A stretch of DNA of 50,093 bases, from positions 1 to 50,093 of the forward strand of contig CACWPQ010000020.1 in assembly GCA_902762805.1 (NCBI GenBank), in the 5' to 3' direction. Each line of letters starts with the position of its first letter. Position 1 is the stretch's first letter. The position numbers and the translations under genes are program-made. Shown here in pieces: positions 25,790 to 33,997 of the stretch. The notes under the pieces are model-generated. The model worked only from the letters and a program-made list of their open reading frames with translations, was not told where the DNA came from and ran no database searches. Origin of the DNA: an uncultured Bacteroidota bacterium (GTDB lineage Bacteria; Bacteroidota; Bacteroidia; Bacteroidales; P3).

Positions 25790-27166
25790 TCACAGCAATT
25801 CTTCCAGTGTCCACAGGCGGTTGCTGTTGGAGCCTTTGATGAGGATGGTGGCGTTGGCAACGGGGTTCGCCTGCAGCCAGGCGCGCACGCTGTCGGTGTC
25901 GGGGAAGTAGCGCATAGGGTGGGGGAGGGCGATGCCCTGGAACTTGGGTCCCACGAGCAGGCAGTCGTCCAGGCGGCACTCCGCCAGCAGCTCCACCAGC
26001 CGCTGGTGCTCCTTGTGCTCGTCGCGTCCCAGCTCATGCATGCCGCCGATGATGGCCACTTTGCGCGCGGCTTCCAGCTGGCCGAAGCTGGCTATGGCGG
26101 CCGCCATGCTCGAGGGGTTGGCGTTGTAGCAGTCCAGATAGAGCTCGTTGCGCTCCGTGCGCTTGTATTGCGAGCGGTTGTTGCTCGGCATGTAGGCTTC
26201 GATGGCCTCCTTGATGTCGAAGGGTTCCACGCCGAAGTGCATCCCCACGGCCGTGGCGGCCAGGCAGTTGTCCAGGTTGTAGGCCCCCAGCAGGCGGGTG
26301 CGCACGTTGTAGACGTTGTCTCCCACCTCAAAGTAGAAGTGCAGGTAGGGTTCGCAGCCCACGAGGGTGCCTCGCAGGTCGGCTTCGGTGCTGCGGCCGT
26401 AGGTGAGCAGGCTGAGCGGTGTGCGCTCGATGGCCGATGGCACGAAGGCGGGGTTGTCCGGCTGGTAGGCGGGGATGACCGAGCGCAGGCCCGGGATGGT
26501 GGCCAGCCGCTCGGCCTCGTGCATCAGGCGCTCGCTGTCGGCGTTGACGAAGGCCAGACCGTGTTTGCCCGCCAGCCAGCGGTAGAGCTCGGTCTTGGTC
26601 TGCACCACCCCCTCGAAGCTCCCGAACCCCTCGAGGTGGGCGCGCCCCACGTTGGTGATGAGGCCGCAGTCCGGGTCGGCGATGCGGCACAGCTGCTCGA
26701 TTTCGCCCGGATGGTTGGCTCCCATCTCCACCACCGCGATCTCGGCCTCCTGCGGGATGGCCAGCAGGGTGAGCGGCACTCCGAGGTGGTTGTTGAAGTT
26801 GCCCTTGGTGGCCGACACGCGGTAGCGGCGCGCCAGCACGGCGGTGACCAGCTCCTTGGTGGTCGTCTTGCCGTTGGTGCCGGTGATGCCTATCACCGGG
26901 ATGTCCAGGTGGCGGCGGTGCTCGGCGGCCAGCTGCTGGAGGGCGGCCAGCACGTCGTCGACCACCACGCAGCGCTCGTCGCCGCGGTAGCGCCCGTCGC
27001 TGGTGACGCACACCGCGGCTCCCTGCTCCAGCGCCTGCGGCACAAAGGCGTTGCCGTCGAAGTGCTCCCCCTTGAGGGCGAAAAAGAGGCATCCCGGCGT
27101 GAGCTGCCGCGAGTCGGTGGTCACCGTGCGCGTGCGCAGGTACGTGTCGTAGAGTTTCTGTATCAT
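25790..27166 (-). CDS. murF: UDP-N-acetylmuramoyl-tripeptide--D-alanyl-D-alanine ligase
   Basis: Cytoplasmic ligase completing the UDP-MurNAc-pentapeptide, 458 aa. P-loop GITGTNGKTTTKE, GNFNNHLGVPLTLL, EMGANHPGEIEQL, TNVGRAHLEGFGS, the YNANPSSMAAAI segment and the terminal ILIKGSNSNRLW are all characteristic, and key residues are intact. This is the stand-alone MurF; a second MurF-type domain is fused to alanine racemase at 16205-18691. The ATG at 27166 overlaps the stop of the upstream barrel gene by 4 nt (ATGA). Confidence 0.95.
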   Translation of the reverse strand: MIQKLYDTYLRTRTVTTDSRQLTPGCLFFALKGEHFDGNAFVPQALEQGAAVCVTSDGRYRGDERCVVVDDVLAALQQLAAEHRRHLDIPVIGITGTNGKTTTKELVTAVLARRYRVSATKGNFNNHLGVPLTLLAIPQEAEIAVVEMGANHPGEIEQLCRIADPDCGLITNVGRAHLEGFGSFEGVVQTKTELYRWLAGKHGLAFVNADSERLMHEAERLATIPGLRSVIPAYQPDNPAFVPSAIERTPLSLLTYGRSTEADLRGTLVGCEPYLHFYFEVGDNVYNVRTRLLGAYNLDNCLAATAVGMHFGVEPFDIKEAIEAYMPSNNRSQYKRTERNELYLDCYNANPSSMAAAIASFGQLEAARKVAIIGGMHELGRDEHKEHQRLVELLAECRLDDCLLVGPKFQGIALPHPMRYFPDTDSVRAWLQANPVANATILIKGSNSNRLWTLEELL

Positions 27167-27954
27167 AGGTTCAGTCTTATTCCGAATTCGTGGGTGGTGG
27201 GGGCGTGGGGGATGGAGGTGTCGAAGGTGGGCGTCAGGCTGTAGTAGACCTCCCAGCCCCAGCGCAGGATCCACCACAGCGGATAGGTCATGCCGACGGC
27301 CACCTCGATGCGCCACTGCCCGAGGGTCTCGATGTTGCTCATCGCCAGCTCGTCCACCGGGGTCCAGCTGTCGTTCTCGGCCATCCGCTCGTAGGTGAAG
27401 GTGTTGCCCATGCGGTAGGCCAGGTTCAATCCCAGGTAGACGCTGTAGTCCTGATTGGTCACCACATTCACGCGTAGCGGCACATAGATGCTGCGGTCCG
27501 TGGTCCAGTTGCGGTAGCCCCGCCAGCCCGTCAGGTCGTAGCCCACAAACTGGCCGCTCGCCGTGTCGAACTGCACCGAATTGTGCAGCACGATGTGCGT
27601 CAGGCGGAAGCCGAGGCCGATGCTGAGGTCGAAACGGCGGCTCAGCGGCCAGTGCACCAGCAGCGCCCCACCGAAATCGAAACTGTGGTGGCTGTAGGCA
27701 TCGCCGCGGTGGCCGAGGTAGGTGTTGCCGCCGAGGCCCGCGTTGGGGGCGAACTCCCAGCGCAGCCCGCGCCCGATTTCGGCCTTGCGCTGCTCGCGCC
27801 GGGCCTTGCGCTCCGCCTTCCGGGCAGCCTCATACTGCTCCTCGTAGCTGCGCTCCTCGAGCACCGGCTCCTCCAGCGCCACGCTGTCCACCACCTGCCC
27901 CGACACCTGCCCTGCCACCAGGACGGCCAGGGCCAAGAAGTATAGTCGCTTCAT
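27163..27954 (-). CDS. Outer membrane beta-barrel protein
   Basis: A 263-aa exported protein. Signal peptide 1-20 (MKRLYFLALAVLVAGQVSGQ), a short charged coiled segment (YEEQYEAARKAERKARREQRKAE, ~35-57, shown here in part), then about eight amphipathic strands ending in FGIRLNL, a typical barrel C-terminus. It resembles PorT/OMP_b-brl-type small barrels, but no specific member is recognised. It is translationally coupled to murF through a 4-nt overlap, an odd pairing of an envelope barrel with a cytoplasmic ligase. The ATG at 27954 is used; an ORF extension upstream lacks signal character. Confidence 0.8.
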   Translation of the reverse strand: MKRLYFLALAVLVAGQVSGQVVDSVALEEPVLEERSYEEQYEAARKAERKARREQRKAEIGRGLRWEFAPNAGLGGNTYLGHRGDAYSHHSFDFGGALLVHWPLSRRFDLSIGLGFRLTHIVLHNSVQFDTASGQFVGYDLTGWRGYRNWTTDRSIYVPLRVNVVTNQDYSVYLGLNLAYRMGNTFTYERMAENDSWTPVDELAMSNIETLGQWRIEVAVGMTYPLWWILRWGWEVYYSLTPTFDTSIPHAPTTHEFGIRLNL

Positions 27955-28078
27955 GTCTTTGACTTTGTTTTTACGACCTTGTAACGCCAAAATCAGCCAT
28001 TTAGTATGCGCCCGGAGAAAAAGTATCCCTATTTTCCCACCAGTGGGTAATTAGGGGAAAGGGCCGAACTATTCCCCT

Positions 28079-28105
28079 ACAGAACCCCTACCGTTCCCCT
28101 ACCGT
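28079..28105 (+). repeat. 11-nt tandem repeat upstream of dnaK
   Basis: Degenerate units ACAGAACCCCT and ACCGTTCCCCT followed by ACCGT, continuing the 11-nt period found before lon and porP. Confidence 0.6.
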
Positions 28106-28142
28106 CTGCCATGTCTCCCGACTGCCATTTTGTCAGCATCCG

Positions 28143-28174
28143 TGTCAGTCCCGGCAGACTGGCACGGATGTTGT
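28143..28174 (+). promoter_or_regulatory. Sigma-54-like promoter of dnaK
   Basis: TGTCAGTC (28143-28150), nine bases, then TGGCACGGATGTTGT (28160-28174). TGGCACG-N4-TTG is close to the sigma-54 -24/-12 consensus, with GT in place of GC at -12. The arrangement parallels that before grpE. No primary-sigma -7 box is seen near by. Confidence 0.5.
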
Positions 28175-28293
28175 TATGTATGGGGTGTCATCGCTCAATC
28201 CGCGAAGCGAAACAATCTACAAGATTTACGAGATTTCGTGAGCGGAGCGAGCAGGAGAATTAACAAGCAAACAAAAAAAGAAAGGAAAACAAT

Positions 28294-30225
28294 ATGGCAA
28301 AAATCATCGGAATCGACCTCGGCACAACCAACAGCTGTGTCAGCGTCATGGAAGGTAACGAACCCGTAGTTATCGCTAACAGCGAGGGCAACCGCACCAC
28401 CCCCAGCGTGGTGGGCTTCCTCGAGAATGGCGACCGCAAGGTGGGCGACCCCGCCAAGCGTCAGGCCATCACCAACCCCCACAACACCGTCTATAGCATC
28501 AAGCGCTTCATGGGCGAGAGCTACGACCAGGTGCAGAAGGAAATCGAGGCCGTGCCCTACAAGGTGGTGCGCGGCAACAACAACACCCCCTGCGTCGACA
28601 TCAACGGCCGCAACTACACCCCGCAGGAAATCTCCGCCATCGTGCTGCAGAAAATGAAGAAGACCGCCGAAGACTACCTCGGCACCGAGGTTACAGAGGC
28701 CGTCATCACCGTCCCCGCCTACTTCAACGACAGCCAGCGTCAGGCCACCAAAGAGGCCGGCGAGATTGCAGGCTTGAAGGTGCGCCGTATCGTCAACGAG
28801 CCCACGGCTGCCGCTCTGGCCTACGGCCTCGACAAGAAAGCCCAGGATATGAACGTCGCTGTGTTCGACCTCGGCGGCGGCACGTTCGATATCTCCATCC
28901 TCAACCTCGGCGACGGCGTCTTCGAGGTGAAGTCCACCAACGGCAACACGCACCTCGGCGGCGACGACTTCGACCGCAAGATTATCAACTGGATGGCCGA
29001 CAGCTTCCAGAGCGACAAGGGCATCGACCTCCGCAAGGACCCCATGGCCATGCAGCGCCTCAAGGAGGCTGCCGAGAAGGCCAAGATCGAGCTCTCCAGC
29101 AGCATGGAGACCGAAATCAACCTGCCCTACATCACCGTGGCCGACGGCGTGCCGCAGCACCTGGTGATGAAACTCAGCCGCGCCAAGTTCGAGCAGCTCT
29201 GCGACGACCTCATCCGCGCCACCATCGAACCCTGCCGTCAGGCCATGAAGGATGCCGGCCTGAGCAACAGCGACATCAACGAGGTCATCCTCGTCGGCGG
29301 CTCCAGCCGTATCCCCGCCGTGCAGAAGAAGGTCGAAGAGTTCTTTGGAAAAGTGCCCAGCAAGGGCGTCAACCCCGACGAGGTGGTCGCCATCGGCGCC
29401 GCCATCCAGGGCGGTGTGCTCACCGGCGAGGTGAAGGACGTGCTGCTGCTCGACGTGACTCCCCTTTCGCTGGGTATCGAAACGCTGGGCGGCGTGATGA
29501 CCAAACTCATCGACGCCAACACCACCATCCCCACCAAGAAATCACAGGTCTTCAGCACCGCTGCCGACAACCAGCCCGAGGTGGAGATCCACGTCCTGCA
29601 GGGCGAGCGCCCCATGGCCAACGACAACAAGACCATCGGCCGCTTCCATCTGGCTGGTATTCCGCCTGCACCGCGTGGAGTGCCCCAGATTGAGGTTACC
29701 TTCGACATCGACGCCAACGGCATCCTCAACGTCAGCGCCCTCGACAAGGCCACCGGCAAGAGCCAGAACATCCGCATCGAGGCCAGCAGCGGCCTCAGCG
29801 AGGACGAAATCAAGCGCATGAAGGCCGAAGCCGAGGCCCACGCCGACCAGGACAAGAAGGCCAAGGAAGAGGTGGAGAAAATCAACAACGCCGACGGCAT
29901 GATCTTCCAGAGCGAGAAGAACCTCAAGGACTACGGCGACAAGATTCCCGCCGAGAAGAAGAGCGCCATCGAGGCCGCCCTCACCGAGCTCAAGGCCGCC
30001 CACAGCGCCCGCAACGTCCAGCAGATCGACCAGGCCATGGCCAAAATCAACGCCGCCTGGCAGGCCGCCAGCGAGGACATGTACAAAGCCCAGCAGCAGG
30101 CCGGCGGACAAAACCCCGGCGCCGGCTTCGACCCCAACAACATGGGCGGCAATCCCAACGCTAGCCAGCAAGGTGGCAACCCGCAGGACAACGTCACCGA
30201 CGTCGACTACGAAGAGGTGAAGTAA
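28294..30225 (+). CDS. dnaK: Molecular chaperone DnaK (Hsp70)
   Basis: ATP-driven chaperone, 643 aa. The N-terminal ATPase domain begins [16 protein letters not shown] and includes [15 protein letters not shown] and [13 protein letters not shown]; the substrate-binding domain holds [17 protein letters not shown] and [12 protein letters not shown]; the C-terminal lid ends in a Gly/Asn/Gln-rich tail and DVDYEEVK. Length and motifs are standard. It works with GrpE and DnaJ (13219-14921). A sigma-54-like element and 11-nt repeats lie upstream, and a perfect 15-bp terminator hairpin follows directly. Confidence 0.97.
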   Translation: MAKIIGIDLGTTNSCVSVMEGNEPVVIANSEGNRTTPSVVGFLENGDRKVGDPAKRQAITNPHNTVYSIKRFMGESYDQVQKEIEAVPYKVVRGNNNTPCVDINGRNYTPQEISAIVLQKMKKTAEDYLGTEVTEAVITVPAYFNDSQRQATKEAGEIAGLKVRRIVNEPTAAALAYGLDKKAQDMNVAVFDLGGGTFDISILNLGDGVFEVKSTNGNTHLGGDDFDRKIINWMADSFQSDKGIDLRKDPMAMQRLKEAAEKAKIELSSSMETEINLPYITVADGVPQHLVMKLSRAKFEQLCDDLIRATIEPCRQAMKDAGLSNSDINEVILVGGSSRIPAVQKKVEEFFGKVPSKGVNPDEVVAIGAAIQGGVLTGEVKDVLLLDVTPLSLGIETLGGVMTKLIDANTTIPTKKSQVFSTAADNQPEVEIHVLQGERPMANDNKTIGRFHLAGIPPAPRGVPQIEVTFDIDANGILNVSALDKATGKSQNIRIEASSGLSEDEIKRMKAEAEAHADQDKKAKEEVEKINNADGMIFQSEKNLKDYGDKIPAEKKSAIEAALTELKAAHSARNVQQIDQAMAKINAAWQAASEDMYKAQQQAGGQNPGAGFDPNNMGGNPNASQQGGNPQDNVTDVDYEEVK

Positions 30226-30240
30226 GTCAACCTGTCAATC

Positions 30241-30275
30241 AAACAAATGGGCGTAGCAATACGCCCATTTGTTTT
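30241..30275. terminator. Terminator of dnaK and left edge of the AT-rich island
   Basis: A perfect 15-bp stem (30241-30255 with 30260-30274) with a GCAA tetraloop and T-rich 3' side. The HNH gene begins 9 nt beyond the stem, and base composition turns AT-rich from here on. Confidence 0.92.
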
Positions 30276-30283
30276 CTATTGTT

Positions 30284-30970
30284 ATGAAAAGAAAAAAGAT
30301 TAGTGAGCCTGTCAAGCGAAAATTGTGGGCATCGTCTAGTGGATATTGTTGTAATCCATCATGTCATAAGGAGTTGATTCCCATATTCGAGAATGGAACA
30401 ATAACAAGCATTGATGAATTAGCACATATAATTGCGCAGAAAGAGAAAGGAGCACGAGGTAAAGATGAATTACCATTATCTCAAAGAGATGAATTCGAAA
30501 ATCTTATCGTTCTCTGTCCATCGTGCCATACAATAGTTGACAAAAATCCTCAAACCTTTACCGTTGACGTCCTAAAAAAGTGGAAAAAAGATTATGAGAA
30601 TTCCATTAAGAATCTTATGTCCTCACCTGTTTTTCATAATAGAGAAGAAGCACGGAATGCATTGTTTCCTTTGTTAGAGGAAAACAAAGCAATTTTCGAC
30701 ATGTATGGTCCATACTCTGAAAATGCCACCAATAAACAAATGGATGCAGAAGTCATGTGGTATCGGTTATCACTTCAAAATATTATCCCCAATAATAGAA
30801 AAATAGAATCTATTCTCGGCAATAATCAACATCTTATGACAGACAAAGAAAGACGGGTTTTTAATCTGTTCAAATTACACAGAGATGGGTTTGAATACAA
30901 TAAAATATCTGGAGATGTAAATCCTGCGGTTCCGTTGTTCCCCAAAGATTTAAACAATATGTTCCTATGA
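30284..30970 (+). CDS. HNH endonuclease-like protein, first gene of a putative defence operon
   Basis: A 228-aa protein. Residues ~1-110 form an HNH module: the YCCNPSCHKEL knuckle, DELAHIIAQ, then ENLIVLCPSCHTIVDKNP, giving an AH...N...CxxCH arrangement. Such modules cut DNA in many defence and phage proteins. The C-terminal ~110 residues (FDMYGPYSENATNK, MWYRLSLQNIIPNNRKIESIL, MTDKERRVFNLFKLHRDGFEY) form a separate domain I have seen paired with other effectors; its role is unknown. ATG at 30284 is chosen over a TTG inside the dnaK terminator. The gene overlaps the next by ATGA. AT-rich composition unlike dnaK suggests acquisition. Confidence 0.85.
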   Translation: MKRKKISEPVKRKLWASSSGYCCNPSCHKELIPIFENGTITSIDELAHIIAQKEKGARGKDELPLSQRDEFENLIVLCPSCHTIVDKNPQTFTVDVLKKWKKDYENSIKNLMSSPVFHNREEARNALFPLLEENKAIFDMYGPYSENATNKQMDAEVMWYRLSLQNIIPNNRKIESILGNNQHLMTDKERRVFNLFKLHRDGFEYNKISGDVNPAVPLFPKDLNNMFL

Positions 30971-31341
30971 GTGAAGTAGAATATTCTAGTAGGCTTAACT
31001 TTGAGAAGTCAATGCATGGGCATAGTGCGGTAACGAGTCTCAACCAAATTGATTGTAATGTTTATCGAATAGAAAGAACAGGAGGAAGACCTCCATTGGT
31101 TGTTCGTGTTGAAGAAATCTATATAATGAGTGGTTGTGATGTGTACGAAATAATGGCTGAAAATAAGAATATAGACGCAATCGTATTGGTCGGCTACTAC
31201 AATAGATATACTAGTGATGCTAAAAAGTCAGCGAAAGAAAACGGAGTTGCTTTATTTAGACGAGATGAATTTTATGGAGCTCTTCATCGTACAGGGAAAT
31301 CTTTTATGAATTATGTACCACGACCTAAAAAAGATAAATAA
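30967..31341 (+). CDS. Small unknown protein, second gene of the HNH operon
   Basis: 124 aa, no assigned family. The C-terminal half (NIDAIVLVGYYNRYTSDAKK, then SAKENGVALFRRDEFYGALH) has the shape of the last strands and helices of Mrr/PD-(D/E)XK-type nuclease domains, where a remote name is followed by an AK-x-A helix and GV-x-LF-x-x-x-EF. A clear D...ExK active site is not visible, so it may be a binding or regulatory relative. Coupled to the HNH gene by a 4-nt overlap, it also overlaps the next gene by 29 nt, which argues for tightly coordinated expression of the three proteins. Confidence 0.75.
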   Translation: MSEVEYSSRLNFEKSMHGHSAVTSLNQIDCNVYRIERTGGRPPLVVRVEEIYIMSGCDVYEIMAENKNIDAIVLVGYYNRYTSDAKKSAKENGVALFRRDEFYGALHRTGKSFMNYVPRPKKDK

Positions 31342-31594
31342 TATAGAGCCCAAACAATACTACCAAAGATATGTTTTCGGCTCTGCGGTTTATTCTGATG
31401 CTCCTGCTGATATAGATATTGCTATTGTTTATGATGAAAATAACATCAGTGTAGAAGATGCTGTAGAATACAGACGAGAGATTAGGAAACTATTGTCTGA
31501 ATTGTTCTCAATGAATATTGACATCATTCTTTTATCTCAAAAAGAGGAAGAAGAAATGTGCTTTTTGAAAAATGCTAAACATTTCCAGTTCTAA
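31313..31594 (+). CDS. MNT-type minimal nucleotidyltransferase
   Basis: A 93-aa protein with a polymerase-beta-like nucleotidyltransferase core. The signature is FGSAVYSD then ADIDIAIVYD (GS plus DxD), with a likely third catalytic Asp in NIDIILLS. Small MNT-type domains often AMPylate or otherwise modify a partner, commonly as antitoxins to HEPN toxins; no HEPN gene is present here, and the partner may be the HNH protein. It overlaps the preceding gene by 29 nt if ATG 31313 is used. Function in defence is inferred from the island context. Confidence 0.8.
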   Translation: MYHDLKKINNIEPKQYYQRYVFGSAVYSDAPADIDIAIVYDENNISVEDAVEYRREIRKLLSELFSMNIDIILLSQKEEEEMCFLKNAKHFQF

Positions 31595-31642
31595 AGGCTC
31601 TAAAGATTAGTTCCTCGAAAAAAAAATATACCCAATGAAGTA

Positions 31643-31681
31643 AAAAGAGTATATCTTATTGCACGAAAGATATACTCTTTT
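31643..31681. terminator. Bidirectional terminator between the convergent island operons
   Basis: A perfect 15-bp stem (31643-31657 with 31667-31681) with a 9-nt loop, A-rich on the left and T-rich on the right, so it can stop transcription from both sides. Part of one arm (AAAGATATACTC) is repeated at 31688-31699. Confidence 0.85.
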
Positions 31682-31712
31682 CTAAGGAAAGATATACTCA
31701 ATTTGGAAGTTT

Positions 31713-33095
31713 CTAACTTGTTGCCGACAATTCGCTGTGATTGTACAGCCTTATGCTTTCTCTATATTGTTCTGCCAAAGGCACTTTGACAAATTCTACA
31801 GTCTTGTCAAAGTTTGATTTTACAACAGCTTCTATTTCATCTAATGTCACTCGGTAGAATTATCGTCGGGCATTGACCATGTTGACTTTTTTATCCTCAA
31901 ATGCATGGTGCAGAGCAGTCTCGAGAGTTGGTGCATCATCGGAAAAAATTAAAGCATGAACATCAAACTTGAACGGTACGGAGGCATCACCTAACTCATC
32001 GACACGCTCCATTGGATTAAGCCGTCGAGTCATCCCGATTTTATAAACGTTTTCTCCAAAAGAACCAATATTGGAGATAATATAAACGTAGCCTGCTCGT
32101 TTGTTTGCCTCCCTATAATCAATATCTTTTAGTTCCTGGTCCAATTCATTTAAGTGTTTCTCTATTTCGTTTTTTCTCGCCAGCAAATATTCCATCTCAA
32201 CAGAAGATTCGCTGTTAATTCTGTCCATAATATCTTTTAAAGCATTGTTATAGTGAGACTGTTCTTTGACAATGTCTTTTCTGGCTTCCTCTAACTCCAT
32301 TCTTACACGTTCCTCCTCTTTCTGTATTCTTCTAATTTCTGCTATTCTATCCTTCTCCTCCTGTTTCTTTTTGGCATATTCGTATGCGACTCGTAGTTCT
32401 TCTATTTTAAGGTCAACATATTTATTTGAAATTGATATTCCCGATTTGTCATTTAACTTGTTTATTATTTCTGCAGTGTGACGAATTTTATGAATATAGG
32501 CTTCAATGTTATTGAACTTTACCTTGTTAATCAACAAGTCGCACTCTATGTTAAAATTGCGAATCATTTGTTTGATTTGTTGATTCGTCTGTGCTTGGCC
32601 TTTGCTTAAGCTGCCATCAACAAGCCAATTAATGGAAGAAATACTTGCTTCTTTATCACGTATCAGTTGTTTTTCTAGGTCTCTTATTTCATATAGTCTC
32701 TCTTTATAGTCTTCTAGTTTTTGAAAGTCATAAAGAGGAGTATATATCCCATATGTTTGAAGCAGTATTTCGTCATTTAAAATGTCTATTTCTTGTCTTA
32801 AAGAAGTTATTTCCTGTTTTTTATCAGAAACAATCTTATTATAGTTTTCAATTTGACCATTATAATAATCTTTTTCTTTAGAGAGCTCCTCTTGAACACG
32901 CTTTTTTTCTCGCTCAATATCGCGGATTTCTGCGTATGGCTTTAGAGATCCCAACTCAATAATTAACGATTCTATTTTATTTGAGTTTTCTTGCTGGGTG
33001 TTTTGAAGCTCTTTAACACGATTTTTCTCGGCAAGTAATTCGTTATTGAGTCGTGTTATTTCTGCAAATTCTTTCCGTTTTAGAAAATCAAACAT
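31713..33095 (-). pseudogene. DUF4041/T5orf172 (GIY-YIG) protein interrupted by in-frame TAA
   Basis: The uninterrupted N-terminal frame (31860-33095) gives 411 aa: long coiled coils (~10-120 and 225-340) around a DUF4041-like core (GIYTPLYDFQKLEDYKERL), then a GIY-YIG-type T5orf172 domain (GYVYIISNIG, YKIGMTRRLNPMERV, HHAFEDKKVNMVNARR). A TAA at 31860-31862 follows NARR. The same frame then stays open for 48 codons (FYRVTLDEIEAVV..., ...PLAEQYRESIRLYNHSEL) to TAG at 31713-31715. T5orf172 proteins normally continue VN-x-RxEFF-V-L-EI, so the TAA most likely replaces a GAA or AAA codon. A truncated, perhaps still folded, protein or a dead gene are both possible; sequence error is not excluded. 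Confidence 0.8.
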
Positions 33096-33118
33096 ATTCT
33101 ATTTCTTTAACTAAAAAA

Positions 33119-33269
33119 GGCGTGGAATTATTCTTTGGTATTTTCTACTTACTACTCCTTTGGGTTCCGGAAAAGACCTCGTACATAATAAGTAGTGAAT
33201 AATTCACGCCAACGCGTGACCTTTCAGCTTACTTATTCTCTGTACTGATGAATTTTCCGGATTCAAAGG
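33119..33269. repeat. Interlocking inverted repeats between the TOPRIM and GIY-YIG genes
   Basis: A region without a gene. Arm pair A: 33119-33133 with 33197-33210 (GGCGTG..AATTATTC type, one extra base). Inside it CTACTTA and TAAGTAG also pair. Arm pair B: 33157-33174 with 33253-33269 (CCGGAAAA/TTTTCCGG core). A and B overlap, so two alternative folds are possible. Confidence 0.55.
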
Positions 33270-33357
33270 AAGAGAACAAGAGCGTCCGCTCGATTATTTT
33301 GTTTTCTAATATTCCTATGTTTATGTCATTTTCAATCCAAGTTCGTTTATTTGACAG

Positions 33358-33996
33358 TTATAATGAAAAAAGTCGAATGAGCCATTGGACAAAACGAATT
33401 GCAATTTCTCCTTCAGGCTTTAGTACATTTTTTGTTATTGACAGTCCTATTGGGCAACCTGGTTCTTCTTGCCAAGACAAAAAGGTATGTATCTTCGCTT
33501 TTGAACGGCGAGCCGTTGAATATCGGTTTATGCCCAGCTTTTCAATTCTATCCAAAGTATTCTCTACTTCTGGCAACAACCTATCCTCCTGTGGTATAAG
33601 TGATATTGCAAAGTCTTCGATCATTCCAAGATTGACATTGTTGGGCATCAGCCAAATACCGAAGTTGGCCTCAGTACTATGCGATGGTATTATCAAGCCA
33701 TCGCTTTCAGGAGTATACCCTTCGATATTTCCAGCGTGTTGATTGACTATTCCGGCAATCTGTTTGTACCTGTTTTGTATGTCATTGTCAGCATCCACTA
33801 CCACACCTATTGTTCGGTTCAACTCAGGATGCGACAATCTAAGATCCATGTTACGCACCAAATCATTGATACCACCTGCGACAATAATATCAAAATTTTC
33901 AGGTACATCATAGTACTGGCATAATGCTAGAACAACGTGTTTGTCCGTAGGGCCTTCAACGAGCAATTTGTTTATATATTTCTCTTCTGATGCCAT
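33358..33996 (-). CDS. DUF3226 TOPRIM-like protein partnered with an AAA ATPase
   Basis: A 212-aa protein. It opens with NKLLVEGPTDKHVVLALC (TOPRIM-type glutamate) followed by TIGVVVDADNDIQNRY (DxD), fitting the DUF3226/TOPRIM fold used in metal-dependent nucleases. It later has SHSTEANFGIWLMPNN, common to this family. In OLD, Gabija and PARIS systems a TOPRIM protein acts with an ABC-type ATPase; here the ATPase is the gene directly upstream (one base between them). Nuclease activity and anti-phage function are inferred. An open frame of 43 codons continues past the stop but shows no family similarity. Confidence 0.85.
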   Translation of the reverse strand: MASEEKYINKLLVEGPTDKHVVLALCQYYDVPENFDIIVAGGINDLVRNMDLRLSHPELNRTIGVVVDADNDIQNRYKQIAGIVNQHAGNIEGYTPESDGLIIPSHSTEANFGIWLMPNNVNLGMIEDFAISLIPQEDRLLPEVENTLDRIEKLGINRYSTARRSKAKIHTFLSWQEEPGCPIGLSITKNVLKPEGEIAIRFVQWLIRLFSL

Positions 33997-33997
33997 A

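Larger units (their letters stand above)
27955..28293. other. Divergent control region between the OMP-murF pair and dnaK
   Basis: No gene is seen. It holds 11-nt repeats at 28079-28105 (ACAGAACCCCT, ACCGTTCCCCT, ACCG...), a palindrome CCCACCAGTGGG near 28037-28048, and the sigma-54-like dnaK element (28143-28174). The remaining ~120 nt are the dnaK leader. Confidence 0.6.

Noticed and set aside
33229..33357. 43-codon open frame continuing past the TAA of the TOPRIM gene
   Set aside because: The translation (LSNKRTWIEND and onward) does not resemble DUF3226, and the protein already ends at a normal length; chance openness is likely, unlike the GIY-YIG case.
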